DNA of 64,000 nucleotides from DATLLN01 sp963809205. Lineage in GTDB: Bacteria > Actinomycetota > Thermoleophilia > Gaiellales > JAICJC01. A program made the translations under genes and the position numbers. Below, piece after piece: positions 55,039 to 64,000 of this stretch. The stretch is from assembly GCA_963809205.1 (NCBI GenBank), contig CAWEIS010000004.1, positions 1 to 64,000 of the forward strand, written 5' to 3'. The number at the start of each line of letters is the position of its first letter. Positions within the stretch are counted from its first letter, which is position 1. Below the pieces are notes generated by a model. The model was not told where the DNA came from and did not search any database. It was given only the letters and a program-made list of their open reading frames with translations.

Positions 55039-56441
55039 CAGTAGCTGGGCGCCGGCAGCGCCGCCCCCTCTCCGCTGTCATCGTCGATCTCGGGCGGATC
55101 GAGCCGCGCGTACCGGCGCATGAGCACGAAGTCGGCGACGCCGAGACCCGCGTAGAGCGCCATGAACACTGCCAGGCTGCCACCGACCATCAGCGTGCTG
55201 GACGTCGGCGACACGGCGTCCGACGTCTTCAGCAGCCCGTAGACGACCCACGGCTGGCGACCGGCCTCGGTCAGGATCCAGCCGGCGAAGTTGCACAGGA
55301 ACGGGAAGGCGATGCACAACAGCGCAGCCCGCTGGAACCACTTGGCGGACTCCAGCCGCTTGCGGTGCAGCAGCCACGCACCCCACAGCGCCACCATCGC
55401 CAGCAGCGTTGCCAGATATGCCATCACACGCATGCACCAGTAGACGAGCTTGACGTTGGGCACGTAATTGCCGGGCCCGTACTGCTGCTCGTCCTGCTTC
55501 TGCAGCTCGTCGATGCCGACCACCTTGCCGTGGAACGAGTTCGTTGCCAGGAAGGAAAGCAGGCCGGGAATCTCAATCGAGTACGTCGGCGTCGGATCCT
55601 CCGACGACCAGCCGCCGATCTGGAACAGCGAGAACGAGGCCGGCTGCTCGGTCGTCCACAGTGCCTCCGTGGAGGCGATCTTCATCGGCTGGTTGTTGGT
55701 GACGAAGACGCCGAACTCGCTGCCCCACACCAGATTTGCGATCGAGGCGGGGAGCGCCACGACGATCGCCAGGCGTGCCGCCATCCCGAACAGCTCCGTG
55801 TTGCGGCTGCGGCGCAGGTGCCAGGCGGCGACGCCGAGCACCAGGAAGCTGCCGGTCATCATCCCGGCCAGGATGGCGTGGCCCCAGGCGACGACAGCGA
55901 ACTCCTGGAACAGGATGTGCACGATGTCGTCCGCCTCGGCGCGGCCGTTCTGCTTGTCGATGTGGTAGCCGACCGGGTGTTGCATCCACGAGTTGGCGGC
56001 GATGATGAAGTACGCCGAAAGCCAGGTACCGATCCAGACCAGGTAGATCGTGGCCAGGTGCACCCTCGGCGCGAGCCGGTCGCGGCCGAAGACCCACAGG
56101 CCGATGAAGGTCGACTCGAGCATGAAGGCGCCGAGCCCCTCGAGCGCCAGCGGCGATCCGAACACGTCGCCGACGTACGAGGAGAACGCCGACCAGTTCA
56201 TCCCGAACTGGAACTCCTGCACCAGCCCGGTCGCGGCGCCGATCGCGAAGTTGATCAAGAACAACGTGCCGAAGAAGTGCGTCAGCCGCAGCCACCGCTC
56301 GTCGCGCGTCCGGTACCACCGCGTCTGCATCACGGCAAGCAGCGGCGCGAGGCCGAGCGTCAGCGGGACGAAGATGAAGTGGTACAGCGTCGTCGTCGCG
56401 AACTGCCAGCGAGAGAGCTCCAGCGCATCCGTCAGCAGCAT
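55038..56441 (-). CDS. cydA: Cytochrome bd oxidase subunit I
   Basis: A 467-aa membrane protein. ELSRWQFATTTLYHFIFVPLTLGL holds the haem b595 ligand His, AHAILAG-type WGHAILAGMMTG the haem b558 region, KLVYWCMRVMAYL the axial Met, and GRQPWVVYGLLKTSDAVSP the highly conserved bd signature. The Q-loop is short (about 467 aa in total against about 520 in E. coli), as in Gram-positive enzymes. The subunit oxidises quinol and reduces O2. It is the first gene of cydABDC. A TAGGGT box 9 nt before the ATG predicts a leaderless operon mRNA. Confidence 0.95.
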   Translation of the reverse strand: MLLTDALELSRWQFATTTLYHFIFVPLTLGLAPLLAVMQTRWYRTRDERWLRLTHFFGTLFLINFAIGAATGLVQEFQFGMNWSAFSSYVGDVFGSPLALEGLGAFMLESTFIGLWVFGRDRLAPRVHLATIYLVWIGTWLSAYFIIAANSWMQHPVGYHIDKQNGRAEADDIVHILFQEFAVVAWGHAILAGMMTGSFLVLGVAAWHLRRSRNTELFGMAARLAIVVALPASIANLVWGSEFGVFVTNNQPMKIASTEALWTTEQPASFSLFQIGGWSSEDPTPTYSIEIPGLLSFLATNSFHGKVVGIDELQKQDEQQYGPGNYVPNVKLVYWCMRVMAYLATLLAMVALWGAWLLHRKRLESAKWFQRAALLCIAFPFLCNFAGWILTEAGRQPWVVYGLLKTSDAVSPTSSTLMVGGSLAVFMALYAGLGVADFVLMRRYARLDPPEIDDDSGEGAALPAPSY

Positions 56442-56450
56442 CGGGCCGGG

Positions 56451-56456
56451 ACCCTA
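56451..56456 (-). promoter_or_regulatory. -10 element TAGGGT, leaderless cydABDC promoter
   Basis: Minus-strand TAGGGT ends 9 nt before the cydA ATG. The remaining ~75 bp to the divergent M55 gene must hold the control sites of both genes; no clear Rex- or ArcA-type box is recognised. Confidence 0.5.
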
Positions 56457-56531
56457 TCGCGGGCCGGGAAAGGCGGCATCATCCGATCTGGACGACGACC
56501 CGGCGGCGCGCGTATGAGAGGATCCCGCGCC

Positions 56532-57359
56532 GTGAAGATCTTCCTCTCCACCGACATCGAGGGCACCGCGGGCATCGTCGACTGGGGCCAGGTGCTGGGG
56601 TCGGGCGAGTACGAGATGGGCCGGCGGCTGCTGCAGAACGAGGTCAACGCCGCCATCGACGGGGCGCTCGAGGCGGGCGCCGGCGAGCTGGTCGTCAACG
56701 ACAGCCACTGGACGATGCAGAACCTGCTGCCGGCCGAGCTGCACGGCCGCGCGTCGCTGATCTCGGGCAAGCACAAGCCGCTCTACATGATGCAGGGGCT
56801 GGACGGGTCGTTCGACGCCGTGTTCATGATCGCCTACCACGGCGCGATCTCCGCCGAGCGGGCGATCCTGTCGCACACGTACAACCCATTCGCGATCTAC
56901 GAGGCCCGCCTCAACGGCCGGCCGGTCGGCGAGAGCGCGCTGAACGCGCTGGTGGCGCAGCACCACGGCGTGCCGGTCGTCCTGATCACCGGCGACGACG
57001 CGACGCGCGAGGAGGCCGAGCCGTTCATGCCCGGCATCGAAGCCGTCGTCGTCAAGCGGTCGATCACGCGGTTCGCCGCCCACAGCCTGCACCCGGAGGA
57101 GGCGTGCGAGCGGATCCGGGACGGCGCCAAGACGGCCCTCGGACGCCTGGGCTCGTTCTCCCCGCCCGCCATCGACCGGCCGGCGACGCTCGACATCACG
57201 CTGCTGACGTCCGACATGGCCGAGATGGCGACCTGGGTCGAGGGCGTCGAGCGGACGGACACGCGCACGGTGCGGCTGGTATCGGACGAGCCGCTGACGC
57301 TGTACCGGCGGTTCGTCACCATCGTGTCGCTGACCCGGACGATCGCGGAACCCGGCTGA
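56532..57359 (+). CDS. M55 family D-aminopeptidase (DppA-like)
   Basis: A 275-aa metallopeptidase from the GTG at 56532 (MKIFLSTDIEGTAGI), with AGAGGA 9 nt upstream; an ATG at 56514 is less well placed. DppA landmarks: STDIEGTAGIVDW with the metal Asp and Glu, VVNDSHWTMQNLLP with His, FMIAYHGAISAERAILSHTYNPFAIYEARLNG with the other ligands and catalytic region, and VVLITGDDATREEA. The family assembles as a decamer and cleaves N-terminal D-amino acids or small peptides. Its stop overlaps the ATG of the SDR gene (TGATG), so the two are coupled. It heads the right-hand peptide/amide cluster. Confidence 0.88.
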   Translation: MKIFLSTDIEGTAGIVDWGQVLGSGEYEMGRRLLQNEVNAAIDGALEAGAGELVVNDSHWTMQNLLPAELHGRASLISGKHKPLYMMQGLDGSFDAVFMIAYHGAISAERAILSHTYNPFAIYEARLNGRPVGESALNALVAQHHGVPVVLITGDDATREEAEPFMPGIEAVVVKRSITRFAAHSLHPEEACERIRDGAKTALGRLGSFSPPAIDRPATLDITLLTSDMAEMATWVEGVERTDTRTVRLVSDEPLTLYRRFVTIVSLTRTIAEPG

Positions 57360-58055
57360 TGCCAGCGGGCGGGCGGGTCGCCGTGGTCACCGGCGCCGCC
57401 GGCGCGATCGGGGCGGCCGTCGCGGCACGGCTCGGGGCCGACGGGTTCGCCGTGGCCCGCACGGACATCGAGGCGCGGCGAGTTCCCCTGCGACGTGCGC
57501 GACGAGGCCGCCGTCGTGGGGCTGCGCGACGCCGTCGAGCAGCGGCTGGGCTCGCCCTGGCTGGTGGTCAACGTCGCCGGCGTGTTCTTCGAGCACGACG
57601 TCCCCGACCTGGCGGTGGAGGACTACGACCGGATCGTCGACGTCAACCTGAAGGGCACGTTCCTGACGTGCAAGACGTTCCTGCCGGCGATGCTGGCCGA
57701 GGGGTCGGGCTGCATCGTCAACATCGCGTCGACCGCCGGGATCAAGGGCGGCCACCGGCGGGCCGTCTACAACGCGTCGAAGGGCGGCGTCGTGCTGTTC
57801 ACACGCAGCCTGGCGCTCGACCACGGGCCGTCCGGCGTGCGCATCAACTGCGTCTGCCCGGGCCTGATCGACACGCCGATGGCCGACTGGATCAGGCTCG
57901 ACCCGCAGGCCCTGACGGCGTTCGAGCAGGAGGCGCCGGCGCGGCGGATGGGCACGCCCGAGGACGTGGCCGGCGCCGTGTCCTTCCTGGCGTCGGACGA
58001 CGCCGCGTATGCCCACGGCACCGTGCTGGTGGTGGACGGCGGCGTGACGGCGTGA
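57359..58055 (+). pseudogene. SDR oxidoreductase with one frameshift
   Basis: One SDR in two frames. The first (from ATG 57359) gives RVAVVTGAAGAIGAAVAARLG, the nucleotide-binding motif, up to ARTDIEA. At about 57474-57482 a +1 shift leads into EFPCDVRDEAAVVGLRDAV, then VNVAGVF, IVNIASTAGIKGG (Ser), YNASKGGVVLFTRSLA (Tyr, Lys), NCVCPGLIDTPM and the end VLVVDGGVTA. All catalytic residues lie in the second frame, so only the cofactor half is cut off. Joined it would be about 231 aa, a normal 3-oxoacyl-reductase-like SDR. It is coupled to the M55 gene; the function of the pair is unknown. Confidence 0.75.
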
Positions 58056-58080
58056 AAAAACGGGGTCTGACCCCGTTTTT
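58056..58080. terminator. Perfect bidirectional terminator
   Basis: AAAAACGGGGT-CTG-ACCCCGTTTTT: 11-bp perfect arms, giving a U-tract on either strand. It fills exactly the 24-25 bases between the convergent SDR and glutamine-synthetase-like stops. The core CGGGGTCTGACCCCG looks like a mobile or repeated element worth counting genome-wide. Confidence 0.9.
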
Positions 58081-59420
58081 CAGAACTTGTACCGATGCTC
58101 GGCGGCGACCAGCTCGGGGGCGAGCCCCGCGTAGGCGGCGACCTCGCTGCGCTTGAACTGCAGGTAGGTGCGCGTCATCTCCGCGCCGAGCGCGTCGGTC
58201 AGCACGTCGTCGTGCTCCAGCAGGTCGAGCACGACGGCCAGCGACCCGGGCAGCCCCTCAACATTGCCCAGTTTGACAGGGTTGACCCGCACGGGCGCGC
58301 CGGGGTCGATCTGGCGCGCGATGCCGTCCAGCCCGGCGGCGATGGTGGCAGCCAACGCCAGGTGGGGATTCGAGCTGGAGTCGCAGGATTTCAGCTCGAC
58401 GTTCACGCTCTGCTCCTCGCGGTCCCAGTACGGCGAGGCGACGCGCACCGGCGCCTCGCGGTTGTCGAACCCCCAGCAGCGGTGGGCGCCGGCCCAGGCC
58501 GACGGTGACAGCCGCTGGTACGAGTTCATGCTCGGGCAGGTCAACGCCAGCAGGGCCGGCAGGTGCTCCAGCAGCCCGCCGATCCACCAGCGTCCGAGCC
58601 CGCTCAGCCCGCCCTCCGCCGTCGCGTCGTGCAGCAGGTTGCGGCCCTCGTGCCAGAGCGACATGTGCACGTGGGTGCCGCTGCCGATCTGGTCGAGGAA
58701 GGGTTTGGGCGCGAAGCTGGCGCGGTAGCCGTGGCGCAGCGCGATGCCCCGCACCGTGTCGCGCATCTTGATCTGCGAGTCCGCCGCGGCCAGCGCCGGC
58801 GCGTGGCGCACCGAGATCTCCAGCTGCCCGCCCCCGTACTCGTTCATCGCCAGCTCGGGGGTGATCCCCTGGGCCGTCAGCGCGTCGACCGTCTCCAGCA
58901 GCACGGCGTGGTACTCGTCGAACCCGATCGAGCTGTAGACCGGCAGCCGCTCGGGCTGCACGTCGCCGCCCTCCGCCGAGCGCCGGTACAGGTAGTACTC
59001 ATTCTCAAACGTCGCCTCCACGGAGAACCCCGCATCCGCCGCCGCGGCGATCTGCCTGCGTAGCAGCGATCGCGTGCATCCAAACCACGGCTCCCGGGAG
59101 CGGTCGAGCAGGCTGGCGACGACCGACCCGCCGGCCTCGACCCACGGCAGCACCGTGAACGTCGACGGGTCGGGCACGAGCCGCACCTCGTCCACCGGCG
59201 GCATCTCGGGGATGTCGATCAGCTCATCGCGGACATTCAGCGCCGACTGCGCCAGGGTCACGCCGACGCCCTCGGTCAGCTTGCGCTCGAGGTTCGCCCG
59301 GTGCACCACCTTGGTGCGGATGATCCCGGCGTAGTCGCAGTACAGGAAGCGGACGAGCCGGACGTCCGCGTCGTCGACCTGCTGCAGCACTCCCTCGACC
59401 ACGATCGCGGATTGTGGCAC
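58080..59420 (-). CDS. Glutamine-synthetase-like amide ligase
   Basis: A GS-fold enzyme of about 446 aa; the start is uncertain (GTG 59420 used; ATG 59447 would overlap the divergent M42 gene). Landmarks: RFLYCDYAGIIRTKV, ATFENEYYLY (metal Glu), ELAMNEYGGGQLEISV (metal Glu pair), GSGTHVHMSLW (His), CPSMNSYQRLSPSAWAG, FDNREAPVRVASP (substrate Arg) and ELKSCDSSSNPHLALAA. The adenylylation Tyr loop of GlnA is not seen. Divergent GS-like ligases join glutamate to amines (as PuuA does to putrescine), so gamma-glutamylation of an amine fits the peptide/amide neighbourhood, but this is inference. Confidence 0.8.
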   Translation of the reverse strand: MPQSAIVVEGVLQQVDDADVRLVRFLYCDYAGIIRTKVVHRANLERKLTEGVGVTLAQSALNVRDELIDIPEMPPVDEVRLVPDPSTFTVLPWVEAGGSVVASLLDRSREPWFGCTRSLLRRQIAAAADAGFSVEATFENEYYLYRRSAEGGDVQPERLPVYSSIGFDEYHAVLLETVDALTAQGITPELAMNEYGGGQLEISVRHAPALAAADSQIKMRDTVRGIALRHGYRASFAPKPFLDQIGSGTHVHMSLWHEGRNLLHDATAEGGLSGLGRWWIGGLLEHLPALLALTCPSMNSYQRLSPSAWAGAHRCWGFDNREAPVRVASPYWDREEQSVNVELKSCDSSSNPHLALAATIAAGLDGIARQIDPGAPVRVNPVKLGNVEGLPGSLAVVLDLLEHDDVLTDALGAEMTRTYLQFKRSEVAAYAGLAPELVAAEHRYKF

Positions 59421-59433
59421 GATCCGCAGCGCG

Positions 59434-60507
59434 ATGTCCGACCGCATGCTCGATCTGCTCGCCCGCCTCGACGCCATCCCCGGCGTCTCGGGCGACGAAC
59501 GGCTGGTGGCGGACGTCGTCATCGAGGAGCTTGACGGCGCCTACGACGAGCACGACTCGGACGCGTTGGGCAACCACTACTTCGTGCGCAAGGCGGGCGA
59601 CGGCGCCCCCACCGTGATGCTGTGCGCGCACATGGACGAGCTCGGGTTCATCGTCCAGCACGTCGAGGACGAGGGCTTCGTGCGGATGGCGCCGATCGGC
59701 TACCACGACGACCGCATGGTGGTCGACCAGCACCTGATCATCCACGGCGACGAGGGGCCGGTGCTCGGCATCTCGGGCGCCAAGCCCAACCACCTACTCG
59801 AGGCCGCCGAGCGCGAGAAGCCGTTCAAGCTGAACGAGCTGGCCGTCGACCTCGGCACGACCAGCCGCGAGGAGACCGAGGCGCTGGGCGTGCGGGTCGG
59901 GCACATGATCACGTTCGCACGCGAGGGCGCCCTGCTCAACGGCACACGGGTGTTCACCGGCAAGGCGGTCGACGACCGCGCGGGCTGCGCCGTGATGATC
60001 GAAGTCATGCGGCGTCTGTCGTCCCGTTCGGCAACGGTGGTCGGCGTGGCGGCCGTCCAGGAGGAGCTCGGCATCCGCGGGGCCGGCCCGGCCGGCTTCC
60101 GGGTGCAGCCGGACGTCGCGCTGGCGATCGACGTCACGCTGTGCGGCGACGTGCCGGGGGTCGACTTCGGCCGTGCGCCGATCAAGCTGGGCGGCGGCCC
60201 CGCGATCAAGTACTTCGACTGGGCGCCCGAGGCGCTGATCGGCAACGCGGTGCCGCGGCGGCTGACCAACCGCCTCGAGCAAGCCGCGGACGGCGCCGGC
60301 ATCACGTACCAGCGCGAGGTACTGATGGGCGGCGCGACCGACGCGTGGGCGATCTCACTGAGCGGCGGCGGCGTGCTGTCGGGATGCGTGTCGCTGCCGT
60401 CGCGCTACATCCACTCGGCCGTCGGCTGCGTCCACCTGGACGACCTGGAGGGCGCCGTCGAGCTGATCCTCGCGTTCATCGACGGCGTCACCGGCCCGAT
60501 CGAGTGA
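59434..60507 (+). CDS. M42 family metallo-aminopeptidase
   Basis: A 357-aa co-catalytic zinc peptidase. MLDLLARLDAIPGVSGDE opens it; CAHMDELGFIVQ (His), GKAVDDRAGCAV (bridging Asp), VQEELGIRGA (catalytic Glu and metal Glu), AIDVTLCGDVPG (Asp) and LPSRYIHSAVGCVHLDDLE (His) give the complete ligand set. M42 enzymes form dodecamers that trim oligopeptides from the N-terminus in the cytosol. An alternative start is the ATG at 59446, inside GCATGC. Its stop overlaps the GTG of the next gene (GTGA), so the two are coupled. Confidence 0.9.
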   Translation: MSDRMLDLLARLDAIPGVSGDERLVADVVIEELDGAYDEHDSDALGNHYFVRKAGDGAPTVMLCAHMDELGFIVQHVEDEGFVRMAPIGYHDDRMVVDQHLIIHGDEGPVLGISGAKPNHLLEAAEREKPFKLNELAVDLGTTSREETEALGVRVGHMITFAREGALLNGTRVFTGKAVDDRAGCAVMIEVMRRLSSRSATVVGVAAVQEELGIRGAGPAGFRVQPDVALAIDVTLCGDVPGVDFGRAPIKLGGGPAIKYFDWAPEALIGNAVPRRLTNRLEQAADGAGITYQREVLMGGATDAWAISLSGGGVLSGCVSLPSRYIHSAVGCVHLDDLEGAVELILAFIDGVTGPIE

Positions 60508-61406
60508 TCGAGCGCAGCCTACGCCGGATCGGCCCGGTCGAGATGCCGGTGATCGAGGCGCGGGGCTCGCAGGACGGGCCCAGGGCGTGCATGATCGCGG
60601 GGATCCACGGCTGCGAGTACGCCTCGATGGAGGCGCTGACCCGCTTCATGGCCGGGCTCGACACCGACCTGCTGCACGGCTCGATCGTCGCCGCGCCGAT
60701 CGTCAACGTCACCGCGTTCCGGGGCCGCAGCCCGTTCGTCACCCCCGAGGACGGCAAGAACCTGAACCGCTGCTTCCCCGGCCGCGCCGACGGCACGCAC
60801 TCGGAGCAGCTCGCCCACCACGTCTTCACCGAGCTGATCTCGAGCAGCGACCTGCTGATCGACCTGCACGGCGGCGACCTGGTCGAGGCGCTCGAGCCGT
60901 TCACCCTGTTCGACGCCTCGCCGGTGGCCGACCGGGCCGAGGCGCTCGCCCGCGCCTACGGCCTGCGCTACGTGATCCGCGGCCCCGAGCAGCGGATCGA
61001 AGGCACGACCAGCGCCGCCGCAGCCGATGCCGGCATCCCCGGCATCACCCCCGAGGCCGGCGGCTGCGGCCTGATGGAGGAGGACGCAATCCGCGCGCAC
61101 ACCGACGGCCTGACCAACGCGCTGCGCCAGGCGGGAATGCTGGACGGCGAGCCGGCGACGCGGGACGACCTGCGCATAGTCAGCCGCTTCATCTGGCTGC
61201 GGGCGCGCGAAGCCGGCTGGTGGGCCGCCGACGTCGCCGCCGGCGACGAGGTCGCTGCAGGGCGGCGACTGGGCGCGATGCGCGACCTGGCCGGCGAGGA
61301 GCTCGAGGTGGTCAGCGCGCCGGAGGACGGCGTCGTGCTGTTCCTGACGTCCAGCCCTGCGGTCGCCGACGACGGCATCCTGCTCGGGCTCGGCGCGGGC
61401 TTCTGA
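60504..61406 (+). CDS. Succinylglutamate desuccinylase/aspartoacylase family deacylase
   Basis: A 300-aa protein from a GTG overlapping the M42 stop. Zinc motif GIHGCEYASMEAL (His and Glu), IVNVTAFRGRSPFVTPEDGKNLNRCFPG with the substrate-binding Asn-Arg, and LLIDLHGGD with the second His. ITPEAGGCGLMEE carries the catalytic Glu. The C-terminal beta-barrel (AAGRRLGAMRDLAGEELEVVSAPEDGVVLF) is the lipoyl-like domain of this family. Substrates are N-acyl amino acids. Coupling to the aminopeptidase suggests deacylation of released N-acyl residues or N-blocked peptides. Confidence 0.88.
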   Translation: MIERSLRRIGPVEMPVIEARGSQDGPRACMIAGIHGCEYASMEALTRFMAGLDTDLLHGSIVAAPIVNVTAFRGRSPFVTPEDGKNLNRCFPGRADGTHSEQLAHHVFTELISSSDLLIDLHGGDLVEALEPFTLFDASPVADRAEALARAYGLRYVIRGPEQRIEGTTSAAAADAGIPGITPEAGGCGLMEEDAIRAHTDGLTNALRQAGMLDGEPATRDDLRIVSRFIWLRAREAGWWAADVAAGDEVAAGRRLGAMRDLAGEELEVVSAPEDGVVLFLTSSPAVADDGILLGLGAGF

Positions 61407-61407
61407 T

Positions 61408-62105
61408 CTACCGCCAGCCGTTCGCGAGCAGGTCGCGAACCTCGGTGACGCCGGCGGCCCAGACCTCCAGCATCTCCTCGTCCGAGCGCTGGTAGCGCCC
61501 GCCGTAGGAGCCGTCCTCGAGCAGCGCGCGCACGCCGGGCGGGTCGAGGATCCGCAGATGCACCGGGTCGACCATCGGCTTGCCCTGCGACGGCACCTCG
61601 ACACCGGGCAGCCGGGTCCACGGGAAGTTCTCGAGCCACGACGCATGCGTCGCCTCGGGGTCGATCCGGTGTACGACGGCCCACGTGCGCGGCCCGTTCC
61701 ACCAGCTGTGGAATCGCACCTGGCTGTCCGGGTTCGCCGCCATCCACTCGTGCGCGAGTCCGGCGACCGGCTCGTTGCCGCCGTGCCCGTTGAGCAGCAG
61801 GAACCGCCGGAAGCCCTGGCCATGGAGCGAGTCCAGCAGGTCGCGCACCACCTCGACGTAGGTCGCCAGGCGCAGCGATGGGCTGCCCGGATAGGCCGCG
61901 AAGTACGGCGTCAGGCCGTAGGGCAGCGAGGGCAGCACCGGCACGCCCAGCGGCTCGGCCGCCTCCAGCGACACGCGCTCGGACAGGATCACGTCGACGC
62001 CCAGCGACAGGTACGCGTGCTGCTCGGTCGACCCCAGCGGCAGCACGATCCGGTCGTCGCCCCGCAGGTACTCCTCGATCTGCATCCACGTGCAGTCGTG
62101 CATCC

Positions 62106-62109
<4 letters not shown>
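61408..62109 (-). CDS. Creatininase family amidohydrolase
   Basis: A 233-aa protein whose ATG overlaps the amidase stop (ATGA) upstream, so it is coupled to the fusion gene. LPLGSTEQHAYLSLGVDVILSE is the family's metal block (Glu and His, with the usual HGxHLP partly changed to HAYLSLG, and Asp), and LLLNGHGGNEPVAGLAHEW the second (His). The later region with ATHASWLE supplies the Glu/His side. The family includes creatininase, a riboflavin-pathway amidohydrolase and MftE, which trims a peptide in mycofactocin synthesis. No mycofactocin genes are seen here. It probably opens a small cyclic amide or an amide bond of the cluster's substrate. Confidence 0.8.

Positions 62110-64000
<1,891 letters not shown>

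Overview
The window is very GC-rich (roughly 70 % by eye), densely coded actinobacterial-type DNA. An SfLAP/GAP-family membrane protein, a cydABDC operon, many class III cyclases fused to ATPase modules, DUF2339 and DUF899 proteins and frequent leaderless promoters all fit Actinomycetota. A Thermoleophilia-like lineage is my inference; no rRNA or marker gene here proves it. Genes read from both strands and there are four complete tRNA genes (Lys-TTT, Glu-TTC, Val-TAC, Asp-GTC).

Layout. 1-12.1 kb: end of a probable Nramp transporter, an Ldh2-type dehydrogenase, an exported propeller-like protein, two LuxR-type regulators, a large DUF2339 membrane protein, an SDR, a GAP-family membrane protein and a tryptophanase-like enzyme, then decayed TetR and alpha/beta-hydrolase remnants. 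12.6-24.1 kb: a signalling region with three class III nucleotide-cyclase-domain proteins (one joined to two NTPase modules, a membrane helix and about 14 WD40 repeats), plus a GDPD, a subtilisin-inhibitor-like exported protein and two tRNAs. 24.2-34 kb: a frameshifted MarR-like regulator, three exported proteins, an MFS exporter, and a minus-strand NlpC/P60, MBL-rhodanese, rhodanese, DUF72 run. 34-35.7 kb: a CxxC protein, dCMP deaminase and a degenerate MBL protein. 35.7-39.85 kb: a three-subunit molybdenum hydroxylase (CoxS/L/M-like) bounded by tRNA-Val and an exact 41-bp copy of its 3' half, which looks like a small tRNA-targeted island. 39.9-47.7 kb: a phosphodiesterase, an eight-GAF histidine kinase and a GH15 enzyme, all frameshifted. 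47.8-56.4 kb: tRNA-Asp, DUF899, glutamate decarboxylase, a lipoprotein, and cydABDC for cytochrome bd and its maturation exporter. 56.5-64 kb: a peptide/amide cluster with M55 and M42 peptidases, SDR, glutamine-synthetase-like ligase, deacylase, creatininase-family hydrolase and a ketopantoate-reductase/amidase fusion running off the window end.

Two patterns cut across the window. Seven positions in six genes need a +1 shift (one surplus base) to restore a single reading frame, so either this assembly carries insertion errors or these genes are genuinely broken or recoded. At least eight genes have a TANNNT -10 element only 8-9 nt before the start codon, which predicts leaderless transcripts; these boxes also help decide starts. 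Gene functions below are inferred from sequence motifs alone; no database search was run.
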